Shown here piece after piece: positions 26,031-34,464 of a stretch of 40,642 bases of DNA. Positions within the stretch are counted from its first letter, which is position 1. Each line of letters opens with the position of its first letter. Location: contig JAFGAF010000104.1 of the NCBI GenBank assembly GCA_016933815.1, positions 1-40,642 of the forward strand. Direction: 5' to 3'. The translations under genes and the position numbers were made by a program. Source of the stretch: Prolixibacteraceae bacterium (GTDB lineage: Bacteria > Bacteroidota > Bacteroidia > Bacteroidales > Prolixibacteraceae). Below the pieces are notes generated by a model. The model was given only the letters and a program-made list of their open reading frames with translations. It was not told the DNA's origin and did no database searches.

Positions 26031-27824
26031 ATCTTCGAGTTTTTCTTCGAGCCTTTTTATTCTTTTTTCCAAATCGGCTTGCTCTTTTTGAAGTTGTTTT
26101 TTCTCTTTTTCGAGCTGTTTTATTCGTGTTTTTTGTTCGTTGGTTGGAATTGAATCGTAATATTGTGAGTCGCAATCATCGAATTCAATTTCGCTCAGCG
26201 ATCCTAAAACAGCCGAAACGCCGTTTAATGCCGATGAAACAATTCCTTCAATGTCGAGGTTTCCTACAACATTTGCTGCAACATCGAGCCCCGTAATTGC
26301 TGCCGAAACAGCAGCATCGATAATTTCAGGAGATATTCCTTCGGCTTCCATATCGCGACGCATTTCGTATTCAACTTCGCGGCGTGCTTGAGCTATTTCA
26401 CGTGACGCTTCGTGCATATCGCGATTGATATTTTCGTTTTTCAGCTCCCGGCGTGCTTGTTCAACTTCATAAGAGGCCTCTTTAAGGGCAAAAGCTGCTT
26501 CTTGTAAAGCTTCTTTTACAATTCTGTCAACATTGATCTCTTGCATGGTGCGGTCAATTTCGGCCAAAATTTCAGATGAAAGTACAGTGTCGTTTTCCGA
26601 AATCGCAACTTCTATTGCCTTTTCAAGTTGATGTAATTGTTGTTCGTCGGGTTGTTCCTTTGCAATTCTTTCTTCAACTACTAACATGAGGCTGTCGCGG
26701 TCGGGAATGTAGCTCATTGATTGAGAATTCGCAGCGAACGAGTCTTTTATTAATCCACTTGAGGTTTTAGAAAAAGTAAATGAGGCCAGTATTAGGCCAA
26801 CTATGATTACCGTTGCGGCAATCAATCCTTCTGAAATGTTTGTTTTCATGGCTATTTGTTTTTGTAAACGTTTAATGCGGTGAAGAACACTGCCTTTGTT
26901 TCCGCTAAAGGCTAAGGATACGTGAAAGGCTACAGTTTGCTTAATTTGCATGGCTGCCAGTGTTCTAATGTAATTATTTTTGTCGCCGGTTATTTGTATT
27001 GCAATATTATCACAGCTATTTTCTCTTTCAACTCTTATTTGGCGTGATATGAACCAAACTGCCGGATGATAAAAAAATACCAGCTCAATAATCGATTGAA
27101 CAATATTGAAAAAGTAATCGTTGCGCATTACGTGTGCCAACTCGTGGGCGATAATGGCTTCTATTTCTTTTGAAGTTAAACCTGTAAAGGCCGAAACTGG
27201 AAATAATATTATTGGTTTAATTGTTCCTAGTGTTAAAGGGACATTGGTTAGTGGAGAAAAAAAAGCTTCAACTTTTCGTTTGAGTTTCATTTGCTTGGCA
27301 AATGCTTCTATCTTTTGTATCCATATTTCAGGGATAGGGCTTATTTGGTACTTTCGGAGACGATGAGTGTATAATAATCCAGTTATCAAACGAAGAATGA
27401 AAATGGCCATTCCAATAATCCATATCGAAAATATAAGATAGAAATTTTGCTGGAAAAAAGCTCGTGTTTTGAGCGTTTTGATGTTGATGGTAGCTTGATA
27501 GTTCGCAGTTATAGCTGTTTTTGAATTTTTGGCGTCAAGTACCGATTTTAAATACCCGGGATCAGACACCATTTGTTCTTTTAGTACTTGTTTTTCTTTG
27601 GCATATTGATAAGAATTTACAAAAGTGTAAGCAGCCCAAACACATATTCCCAAAAGAGCAGCAAATGATAGAAAGTACTTGATTTGGGCACTCATGTTCT
27701 TTAAAAGAATCAAGAGTATAGTCAATAATAAAGCTATTGCAGCTCCTTGCCACAATGAATGAACAATTGTCCATCCCATAGCTTCTATTAATTCAAGTGA
27801 AAAATGCTGTACTATTAGCTTCAT
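26025..27824 (-). CDS. BlaR1-type M56 membrane metallopeptidase with coiled-coil C-terminus
   Basis: 599 aa. Membrane segments at about 20-42, 50-70, 128-150 and 333-351. The zinc site AHELAH (His227, Glu228, His231) and the distal VERENSCDN (about 265-273) define peptidase family M56. In BlaR1/MecR1 this domain is activated from outside and leads to cleavage of the BlaI/MecI repressor; the BlaI-like gene sits 2 nt upstream here. The outer part (352-599) is not a penicillin-binding domain. It is helical and charged (EVEQARRELKNE, HEASREIAQARREVEYE), then a small-residue stretch at about 500-545, then a predicted coiled coil at 563-598. The signal it senses is unknown. Confidence 0.9.
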   Translation of the reverse strand: MKLIVQHFSLELIEAMGWTIVHSLWQGAAIALLLTILLILLKNMSAQIKYFLSFAALLGICVWAAYTFVNSYQYAKEKQVLKEQMVSDPGYLKSVLDAKNSKTAITANYQATINIKTLKTRAFFQQNFYLIFSIWIIGMAIFILRLITGLLYTHRLRKYQISPIPEIWIQKIEAFAKQMKLKRKVEAFFSPLTNVPLTLGTIKPIILFPVSAFTGLTSKEIEAIIAHELAHVMRNDYFFNIVQSIIELVFFYHPAVWFISRQIRVERENSCDNIAIQITGDKNNYIRTLAAMQIKQTVAFHVSLAFSGNKGSVLHRIKRLQKQIAMKTNISEGLIAATVIIVGLILASFTFSKTSSGLIKDSFAANSQSMSYIPDRDSLMLVVEERIAKEQPDEQQLHQLEKAIEVAISENDTVLSSEILAEIDRTMQEINVDRIVKEALQEAAFALKEASYEVEQARRELKNENINRDMHEASREIAQARREVEYEMRRDMEAEGISPEIIDAAVSAAITGLDVAANVVGNLDIEGIVSSALNGVSAVLGSLSEIEFDDCDSQYYDSIPTNEQKTRIKQLEKEKKQLQKEQADLEKRIKRLEEKLEDL

Positions 27825-27826
27825 AA

Positions 27827-28210
27827 TTATTCTTTTTTGTCCATTTCATCAATAATGCGTTTTATCTCCTCAATTTCGCGTGTGCTGGTTTTTTTGTTTC
27901 CAAGCAGTTGCATCACCAAGCCCGATGCCGAGCCTGAAAAAGTTGATTCCAAGAAACGATCGAGCAGATTGCCACGTGTTTCTTCTTTTGGAAAAACCGT
28001 ATAATAAAGATGGTTTTTTCCGTTAGGTTCTCGTCGAAGTAAGCCTTTGATGGTCATGTTTTGCATTATTTTTAAAGCAGTAGTATAGCCAACATCTTTA
28101 GAGTTGCACAATTTTTCGTGTATTTCTTTTACTGTAAGCGGCTCGTTGTCCCATAAAATATTAAGAATTTCTAATTCGGCAGCAGTAGGTATTGGCTTTT
28201 GTATTTCCAT
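27827..28210 (-). CDS. BlaI/MecI/CopY-family transcriptional repressor
   Basis: 127 aa from the ATG at 28208-28210; an open extension to 28240 would run through the promoter and operator and was rejected. The winged helix is at about 8-75 (TAAELEILNILWDNEPLTVKEIHEKL, then GYTTALKIMQNMTIKGLL and YYTVF). The C-terminal dimerisation helices are at 78-127. Family members bind dyads as dimers and are inactivated by proteolysis triggered by a BlaR-like partner. The partner gene begins 2 nt downstream. Two dyads that flank its own -7 element suggest autorepression. Confidence 0.93.
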   Translation of the reverse strand: MEIQKPIPTAAELEILNILWDNEPLTVKEIHEKLCNSKDVGYTTALKIMQNMTIKGLLRREPNGKNHLYYTVFPKEETRGNLLDRFLESTFSGSASGLVMQLLGNKKTSTREIEEIKRIIDEMDKKE

Positions 28211-28221
28211 TTTTCTTGTAT

Positions 28222-28237
28222 TACGATTTATATCGTA
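28222..28237. promoter_or_regulatory. operator dyad 1 of the blaI-like operon
   Basis: TACGAT TTAT ATCGTA, a perfect 6+6 inverted repeat with a 4-bp centre. It covers the predicted transcription start region just downstream of the -7 element. Form and place suit a BlaI-family operator, though the half-site differs from the staphylococcal TACA/TGTA. Confidence 0.7.
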
Positions 28238-28269
28238 CAAATATATACGATAGTTGTCGTAATTGCAAT
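28238..28269 (-). promoter_or_regulatory. promoter of the blaI-M56 operon
   Basis: On the minus strand: ATTG (28266-28269, three of four bases of TTTG), a 20-bp spacer, then TATATTTG (28238-28245), an exact -7 match. The -7 octamer fills precisely the 8 bp between the two dyads, so repressor bound at either would block sigma factor. Confidence 0.7.
28246..28261. promoter_or_regulatory. operator dyad 2 of the blaI-like operon
   Basis: TACGAT AGTT GTCGTA, the same layout as dyad 1 with one mismatched position. Its centre is 24 bp from that of dyad 1, a little over two helical turns. It lies in the spacer between the -33 and -7 elements. Confidence 0.65.
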
Positions 28270-28321
28270 GCTTTAGCTTGTTTTTTTTAGAATATTGTTT
28301 TTATTGCATTGAAATACAGTA

Positions 28322-28363
28322 ATATAAAAGAGGATTCCCCAGGCGGGGAATCCTCTTTTATAT
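28322..28363 (-). terminator. terminator of the GH5-GH3 operon
   Basis: Perfect 19-bp inverted repeat, ATATAAAAGAGGATTCCCC (28322-28340) against its complement (28345-28363), with a loop of AGGC. On the minus strand the GC-rich stem is followed by CTTTTATATTA. It lies 17 nt past the GH3 stop and shields the blaI promoter from read-through. The structure is symmetric and could also work on the plus strand. Confidence 0.85.
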
Positions 28364-28380
28364 CATTTTTTCGCTGTGTG

Positions 28381-31086
28381 TTATTGAACTGTAATTGTAT
28401 TTCTTAGTCGTATGTCGCTGCTCGAAGCACCAATTTGGATTTCGAATTGGCCAGGCTCAACCATGTATTTTCGCAACATGCTGTTGTAGTAGCGAAAATC
28501 GACTGACGGTTTTAAGATAAACGAAACCGTTTTTTCTTCGCCTTTTGCCAGCGAAATTCTTTCGAAGGCTCGTAATTGTTTTACAGGCATTGGTTTTGAC
28601 GATTCAATATCGCGGACATAAAGTTGAATTGTTTCGTCGCCATTGTAATTGCCGTTGTTTTTGATTTTGAACGAAATATTGATGTTTTCATCCGGAGTAG
28701 CTGTTTGCTTGTCAATCTGCAAATCGGAATATTCGAATTTGGTATAACTTAAACCATGTCCGAATGGGTAGAGTGGCTCACCTTTGTAATACCTGTATGT
28801 GAAGCCTTTGCCTGCTTGCATGTTGTAGTCGGTAAAATCAGCAAGTTCGTTGGTCGATGTGTAAAAAGTAACAGGTAGGCGGCCAGCAGGGTTATAATTT
28901 CCCAGTAGTACATCGGCAACAGCATCGCCACCACGTTGACCGGGGTACCAAGCCATTAAGATGCCGGGGATTTCATTTTCTAAACCATCAAAAGCAATTG
29001 CACTGCCTGCCATAAGCACAAAAATGACCGGAGTTCCGGTGGCTACAAGTGCTTTGAGTGTTTTAACCTGTACTTCGGGCAGTTCAATTTTTGTGCGGTC
29101 ACCGCCATTGAACCCATCAATGCCTTGGCGGTTGCGCATTTCTTCACCTTCCCAATTGGCATCGAGGCCACCAACAAAAATGGCAACATCGGCCTTTTTA
29201 ACGTTGGCCAACATTTCGGCCGATGGTTCAAACGGACCTTTAGGCTTAGTTTCCTCCTCTTCAAGCTTTTTCCAAACCAGCATAATGCCGGCATCCTGTG
29301 TTGCTTCGAAATACTCAATTTTGATATTGTAAGTTTTGTCTTCTTCAAAATTGAATTTTGTGATTCCTTGTCTGAAAGTATTTTCGGACCAGTCGTTAAT
29401 TATTAATTGATCATCGATATAAATTCGGCAACCATCGTCGAAGAAAGCACCAAATTCGTACTCGCCTTGACCCGGCGAAAGTAGTTTTCCGCTCCAACGA
29501 ACCGAAAAATGATCGTTTTCGAGCGCATTTTCGGGTGTTAATATGCCTTGAGCTACAGCTGTTTCTGTTGGTGAGCCGGTACGCCAAAACATCCTGATTA
29601 CCGCATCGGTTTGTGTTAAAACAGGTTCGCCTTCAAGTGCTGCTCCTTTGAAATATTCCCCCCTTAAACCTTGTATTTTATTGCCATTTGGGTCGGTACT
29701 GCTCAGGTATTTCGATTCAACAAGCTGGTGGCGCATAGTGGGCTCATCGTGCTCAACAATTTGACAAGCTTCGTTGTAATATATTTTAACCTTAGGGCCA
29801 AGTGCTTTTTGTAAACCATCGAATACGGTTACTGGGTTCGAAGCATCGCCATAGTAATTTGCCCTTAATGCATCGATGCTTTTTGCGTTGGGGCCGAGAA
29901 TAGCTAACGATTTTATTTTCTTTTTATTAAGCGGAAGTATGCCGTCGTTTTTCAATAAAGTCATCGATTCCTGTGCCATTTTGTAGGCGTATTCGTCGTG
30001 ATCTTTACTATCGTTAACCGAAAAGGGTATTTGTGCGTAGGGAACCATTTCGGGCGGATCGAACATGCCCAATTTCATACGTGCCAGCATGAGCCGGTAC
30101 AATGCGCGGTCAATTTCACCTTCGTCGATAAGGCCTTTGTTTACAGCTTCGAGCATGGCTTCTTTATAAACACCGCCACAGTTGAGGTCGCAACCATGGC
30201 GAAGGCCAACGGCAGCAGCTTCTTCGGCTGAATTCACAATTTTGTGGTAGGCATAAATATCTCGAATGGCACCGCAGTCGGAAACTACATAGCCATCAAA
30301 ACCCCATTCTTTTCGAAGAATATCTTCGAGCAATAACCAGCTTGCCGAAGCCGATTGGCCATCAACGCGGTTGTATGCTCCCATGACTGAATAAGCTTTT
30401 GCATCGACAACAAGGTCGTGAAAAGCGGGCAGGTAAGTTTCCCATAAATCGCGGGCATTGGGAACTGCATTGAACCAATGGCGTTCGGGTTCGGGGCCGT
30501 TGTGTACGGCAAAATGTTTGGCCGTTGCAACCAATTTCAGGTATTTGGGGTCGTCGCCTTGCAAGCCACGCACAAATTGAATACCCATTTGTCCGGTAAG
30601 GTAGGGGTCTTCGCCATAGGTTTCGTGACCTCGTCCCCAGCGTGGATCCCTGAAAATGTTGATGTTAGGCGACCAGTATGTTAAGCCTTTGTAACGGCCA
30701 AAGTCGTTGTTCCGAAGTGCTTCGTGGTGTTTGGCACGAGCTTCGTCGCTAATAATGTTTGCCACATCGAAAATTAGTTTAGTGTTGAAAGTAGCCGCCA
30801 TTCCAATGGCTTGCGGAAATACAGTTGCAGTTCCGGCTCGTGCAACGCCGTGCAGGCATTCGTTCCACCAGTCGTATTCGTTTATACCTAAGCGAGGTAT
30901 TGCATCGGAATTGTTGCCCAATTGCGAAATTTTCTCTTCAAGGGTCATTTGCATAACTAAATCGAGAGCACGGGTTTCGAAATCGAGCGATGTGTCGGTG
31001 TATTTGGGGTTTTGCAGTTGTTGTGCTTGAGCAAAACTCAACATCAATATTGCAGCAAACAAGAGAACAATTCTTTTTGTCATCAT
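28381..31086 (-). CDS. glycoside hydrolase family 3 with PA14 insert (beta-xylosidase/beta-glucosidase-like)
   Basis: 901 aa with a signal peptide (about 1-22, AQA before Q). Domains: GH3 N-terminal barrel about 30-345, with nucleophile Asp270 in VVSDCGAIRD; GH3 C-terminal domain about 375-770, interrupted by a PA14 domain at about 472-607; fibronectin III-like domain about 800-895. YDWWNECLHGVAR (71-83) is typical of the GH3 branch with xylosidase and arabinosidase members, so beta-xylosidase is at least as likely as beta-glucosidase. PA14 inserts often shape the active site. It follows the GH5 gene by 28 nt, and together they could cleave a beta-linked plant glycan and its oligosaccharides. 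Confidence 0.93.
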   Translation of the reverse strand: MMTKRIVLLFAAILMLSFAQAQQLQNPKYTDTSLDFETRALDLVMQMTLEEKISQLGNNSDAIPRLGINEYDWWNECLHGVARAGTATVFPQAIGMAATFNTKLIFDVANIISDEARAKHHEALRNNDFGRYKGLTYWSPNINIFRDPRWGRGHETYGEDPYLTGQMGIQFVRGLQGDDPKYLKLVATAKHFAVHNGPEPERHWFNAVPNARDLWETYLPAFHDLVVDAKAYSVMGAYNRVDGQSASASWLLLEDILRKEWGFDGYVVSDCGAIRDIYAYHKIVNSAEEAAAVGLRHGCDLNCGGVYKEAMLEAVNKGLIDEGEIDRALYRLMLARMKLGMFDPPEMVPYAQIPFSVNDSKDHDEYAYKMAQESMTLLKNDGILPLNKKKIKSLAILGPNAKSIDALRANYYGDASNPVTVFDGLQKALGPKVKIYYNEACQIVEHDEPTMRHQLVESKYLSSTDPNGNKIQGLRGEYFKGAALEGEPVLTQTDAVIRMFWRTGSPTETAVAQGILTPENALENDHFSVRWSGKLLSPGQGEYEFGAFFDDGCRIYIDDQLIINDWSENTFRQGITKFNFEEDKTYNIKIEYFEATQDAGIMLVWKKLEEEETKPKGPFEPSAEMLANVKKADVAIFVGGLDANWEGEEMRNRQGIDGFNGGDRTKIELPEVQVKTLKALVATGTPVIFVLMAGSAIAFDGLENEIPGILMAWYPGQRGGDAVADVLLGNYNPAGRLPVTFYTSTNELADFTDYNMQAGKGFTYRYYKGEPLYPFGHGLSYTKFEYSDLQIDKQTATPDENINISFKIKNNGNYNGDETIQLYVRDIESSKPMPVKQLRAFERISLAKGEEKTVSFILKPSVDFRYYNSMLRKYMVEPGQFEIQIGASSSDIRLRNTITVQ

Positions 31087-31114
31087 CTTAAATCATTGAA
31101 TGTGAATAAAAATA

Positions 31115-32104
31115 TTAGTTTTCTATTTGGTGCATTTCGTTGTGTTTTTTTAGGAGTTCGGCCATTACGAATTTGCCTGAGGGTTTTATTTGGTCTTCGG
31201 TCCAACCGCCTAAGGAGTCGGCATTTTCGATCAGTGCAGCTGAGCCTTCGTTTTTGTCAGCTACCGACCAGTTGCAATGGCTAATATGGTGTTTGTCCAT
31301 CCAGTTGTACCATTGGCGGGTTTCTTTTTCGTAAACATCGCCGTCGCCATTCGCTTCGGTAGTTCCGTATTCGGTTACAAAAAGGCAAAGTCCTTTCGAA
31401 ATAGCAGTGTCGCCACGTTGACGCAGTTCTTCACCATGGGTTCCGGCGTAAAAGTGCAGCGTATAGGCAATATTATCTGCATCGATTGGGTCATCGGCTG
31501 CTTCATCTACAAATTGCGACCAAATAGGTGTTCCGCAAACAATAATGTTATTTGGTGCATTTTTTCTGATTACAGTAATTATTTCTTCTGAATAGGGCTT
31601 CAGTATTTCGCTCCATGAAACCCTAATTGGTTCGTTGTAGATTTCGTATATAATGTTGGGATATTTGCCATATCGTTCCGAAATGATGCCAAAAAACTCT
31701 TTAGCAACTTCGGTGTTTTTTTCGGCCATGTGCGAGTGAAAATCAACAATAACATAAATACCCAAGTCGATTGCAGCATCAATAACATCGGTAACTTTTT
31801 TGAGCTCTGTTTCGGGGTTACCCATGTAGCCGTCGCGTTCAACCCCCATTGCGGCTCTTACAACAGAGCATTTCCATTCGTCGCGCAACCATTTTACACA
31901 ATCGTAATTGTAGTATTTGCCAATCCATTGGCTCCAAAATAACGACATGCCTGCCAGTTGAACAGTTTCACCATTTTCGCCAATAATTTTGGTTCCTTCA
32001 ATTTTGAGTTGACCATATTTTTCGACTGGTGTTGGTAGTTTCTTTGTGCACGAGGTGCTTAACAGAAGGGTAGTTACAAATAACGAAAGCAATAATTTTT
32101 TCAT
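31115..32104 (-). CDS. glycoside hydrolase family 5 lipoprotein (endoglucanase-like)
   Basis: 329 aa. N-terminal lipoprotein signal with Cys19 (LLSTSC), followed by TKK rather than the acidic residues typical of Bacteroidota surface export, so it may face the periplasm. A single GH5 barrel: VQLAGMSLFWSQW (48-60), VVRAAMGVE (81-89), VIVDFHSH (118-125), acid/base Glu158 in YEIYNEP, HFYAGTHG (217-224), nucleophile Glu245 in FVTEYGT, and HCNWSVADK (276-284). These suit subfamily GH5_2 endo-beta-1,4-glucanases. It is the first gene of a two-gene operon with GH3. No SusC/SusD pair is adjacent. Confidence 0.92.
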   Translation of the reverse strand: MKKLLLSLFVTTLLLSTSCTKKLPTPVEKYGQLKIEGTKIIGENGETVQLAGMSLFWSQWIGKYYNYDCVKWLRDEWKCSVVRAAMGVERDGYMGNPETELKKVTDVIDAAIDLGIYVIVDFHSHMAEKNTEVAKEFFGIISERYGKYPNIIYEIYNEPIRVSWSEILKPYSEEIITVIRKNAPNNIIVCGTPIWSQFVDEAADDPIDADNIAYTLHFYAGTHGEELRQRGDTAISKGLCLFVTEYGTTEANGDGDVYEKETRQWYNWMDKHHISHCNWSVADKNEGSAALIENADSLGGWTEDQIKPSGKFVMAELLKKHNEMHQIEN

Positions 32105-32192
32105 ACGATTAATAGTTATATAGTTAGAATAATTGTTTAAATATAGTTTTTTGTGCCGATTTAGAAAAGGATTATTACAATTGACTACAATA

Positions 32193-32230
32193 AAAAAAAA
32201 TGAGGCCGCAACTAAGGCAACCCCATTTTA
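32193..32230 (-). terminator. terminator of amtB
   Basis: On the minus strand, AAAATGGGGTT pairs with GGCCTCATTTT through 11 pairs, some of them G-T wobbles. It is followed by an unbroken T-run (plus-strand A-run 32193-32201). It lies 33 nt past the amtB stop. Confidence 0.65.
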
Positions 32231-32263
32231 AAACTACACAAAAAAACTGATGAATATTCAAGC

Positions 32264-33595
32264 TTATTCTTTTTTGTATTCAAAGCCATAAGTTTCGCTA
32301 TGCTGACTTAAATCGAGTCCAATTTTTTCTGAATTAGGTGTTACTCGCATGCCAATAATTTTGTTGGTAACCCAATAAAGGGCAAACGAACCTCCCAGGG
32401 CAAAAATGGTAACTATAACTAAGGCCAGAATATGGTAACCAAAAGTTTCGAATTCGCCATAAATGAGGCCAACTCCGCTTGCAAAAACTGCTGTCAGAAT
32501 CATTCCTGTAATACCACCTACGCCATGAGCAGGAAAAACGTCGAGTGTATCGTCGATGTTTGAACGATGACCAAAGTAGTTGATCGCAATGTTGCTTATT
32601 ATTGAAGCAGCAACGCCAATGAAAATACTTGATCCTACATTTACAAAGCCGGCAGCCGGGGTAATTGCAACTAAACCAACCACTAAGCCAATTGATGCGC
32701 CCATGGCTGATGGTTTTTTACCTTTTGCAGCATCGAAGAAAATGTAAGCAAGCATTGCTGCTGCCGAAGCGGTATTTGTGTTGAGCAGTGCAAGTGTTGC
32801 TGTTGCGTTTGCGCCTAAAGCCGAACCGGCGTTAAAACCAAACCAACCGAACCACAGCAACCCGGCGCCGAGAAGAACAAATGGTATGTTGGCAGGTTGT
32901 ATGGGTTTGTTGTAGTCTTTTCGTTTGCCCAGAAAAATTGCGCCTGCCAAAGCGGCAAAACCAGCCGACATGTGTACTACAGTTCCTCCTGCAAAATCGA
33001 GTACGCCCCAGTTGCGGAAAAGCCCGTTGGGGTGCCAGGTCATGTGGGCCAGTGGAGCATAAATAAATAAAGTGAACAGGCAAATGAAGAGCATGTATGC
33101 CCTAAAGCGAACGCGTCCGGCAAACGATCCGGTTATTAGGGCCGGTGTGATAATGGCAAACTTGAGTTGAAACATGGCAAAAAGAGCCAGCGGAATGGTT
33201 GGTGCAAGGTCGGGGTGGGTATGCCCATGAACGCCCCTGAACATGAAAAATGTGGCAGGATTTCCAATTATTCCTGAGCCGGCACCACCTATGCTGTCGC
33301 CAAATGCAAGGCTAAAACCAACAACTACCCATAAAATGCTTACAATTCCCATGGCAATAAAGCTTTGCAAAATGGTGGAAATTATGTGGCGTGGGTGTAT
33401 CATTCCTCCATAAAAAAAGCCTAAGCCTGGGGTCATTAATAAAACCAAGGCAGTGGCGGTAAGCATCCATGCTGTGTCGCCCGTGTTTAGTGCCGGATCG
33501 TCGGCAAAATGTCCGCTTCCAGGAAATAAAATTCCTAAAACAGCTGCAATAACTATAAGGCCCAGAATTAAGAGCCAACTACTTTTCCCTTTCAT
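32264..33595 (-). CDS. amtB: ammonium transporter AmtB
   Basis: 443 aa with about 11-12 membrane segments. It conducts ammonium/ammonia into the cell. Seen: an N-terminal hydrophobic segment with GDTAWMLTATALVLLMTPGLGFFYGGM (the family opening), LAHMTWHPNGLF (first pore-region His), FAGGTVVHMSAGFAALAGA, and DVFPAHGVGGITGMIL with the second conserved pore His. The tail is short and charged (YGFEYKKE). No glnK gene is adjacent, although amtB-glnK pairing is usual. An Lrp/AsnC-type regulator gene is divergent. Confidence 0.96.
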   Translation of the reverse strand: MKGKSSWLLILGLIVIAAVLGILFPGSGHFADDPALNTGDTAWMLTATALVLLMTPGLGFFYGGMIHPRHIISTILQSFIAMGIVSILWVVVGFSLAFGDSIGGAGSGIIGNPATFFMFRGVHGHTHPDLAPTIPLALFAMFQLKFAIITPALITGSFAGRVRFRAYMLFICLFTLFIYAPLAHMTWHPNGLFRNWGVLDFAGGTVVHMSAGFAALAGAIFLGKRKDYNKPIQPANIPFVLLGAGLLWFGWFGFNAGSALGANATATLALLNTNTASAAAMLAYIFFDAAKGKKPSAMGASIGLVVGLVAITPAAGFVNVGSSIFIGVAASIISNIAINYFGHRSNIDDTLDVFPAHGVGGITGMILTAVFASGVGLIYGEFETFGYHILALVIVTIFALGGSFALYWVTNKIIGMRVTPNSEKIGLDLSQHSETYGFEYKKE

Positions 33596-33999
33596 AGTGT
33601 TTGATTTACTTATTTCTTAAAAAATAATCTATAAAATATCAAAAAGATTAAAATAATGGCAAATATATATCAAAAAAGTATTTTTCGATGGGTGATTTTA
33701 AATAAAAATGATATTTTTTTGGGTGAATTTACTGTGGGGTAATAATTCGAAGAAAGTGTTTGTTTGTTTTTTATGTCTGTTTTTAATGGCTGTTGTTCAA
33801 TTTGAGCATTTTAAATTGATTAAAATATCCCGTTGTGTGAGTTGGTAATTGTTTTGACAAAAAGATATTTGATGTTTTGCTGATAAAAAATGGTTATTAT
33901 GAAAAAAGGTTTGTGTTTGGATAGGTAATTTTGTGTATTTAGTTATTTTTGTGAAAAAGATAGTAATTTAGGCTTTTAACCTTGCAAAAATTTATAAAC
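33596..33999. other. 404-bp AT-rich intergenic region between amtB and the Lrp-type gene
   Basis: Divergent regulatory region. Minus strand: TATATTTG at 33660-33667 is an exact -7 match about 65 nt before the amtB ATG. Plus strand: TAATTTTG (33926-33933) and TATTTTTG (33944-33951) are exact -7 matches before the Lrp ATG. None has a TTTG at the ideal distance, and in such T-rich DNA some matches are expected by chance. I saw no credible small gene, RNA or clear operator dyad. The length suggests binding by the neighbouring regulator. Confidence 0.5.
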
Positions 34000-34464
34000 A
34001 TGTCGATAAAACATCAACTTGACGAGATAGATTTAAAAATTTTAGATATAATAACTAAAAATGCTCGAATGCCGTTTAAGGATGTAGCTGCCGAATGTGG
34101 AATATCGAGGGCTGCAGTTCACCAAAGGGTAAACCGCATGGTTGATATGGAAGTTATTATTGGATCGGGTTATTATATCGATCCAAAGAAAGTTGATTAT
34201 CACACATGTACATATATTGGTATTTTTCTCGAAAAGGGTGGTATTTACGAAGATGTTGCCCGCAGGCTTGAGAAGATTCCTGAAGTTGTTGAGTGTCACT
34301 ATACTACAGGGCAATATGCCATATTTGCTAAAGTTTATGCACGCAACAACGAGCATTTAAAAGAAATACTTAACGAAAATATTCAGAAAATTGATGGTGT
34401 TTCGAGTACCGAAACTTTTATTTCGCTTGAGGAAACCTTTAAACGCGAAGTGCCAATTAATTAA
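34000..34464 (+). CDS. Lrp/AsnC-family transcriptional regulator
   Basis: 154 aa from ATG 34000; an in-frame TTG at 33982 was rejected. The N-terminal winged helix-turn-helix is at about 8-56 (LDEIDLKILDIITKNARMPFKDVAAECGISRAAVHQRVNRM), the classic Lrp opening. The C-terminal RAM/ligand-binding domain is at about 68-145 (TYIGIFLEKGG, VVECHYTTGQYAIFAKVYA). Such proteins respond to amino acids or related effectors. It is divergent from amtB across a long gap, so control of amtB is a reasonable guess. It ends with a stop that overlaps that of rlmB (TTAA, 34461-34464). Confidence 0.92.
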   Translation: MSIKHQLDEIDLKILDIITKNARMPFKDVAAECGISRAAVHQRVNRMVDMEVIIGSGYYIDPKKVDYHTCTYIGIFLEKGGIYEDVARRLEKIPEVVECHYTTGQYAIFAKVYARNNEHLKEILNENIQKIDGVSSTETFISLEETFKREVPIN

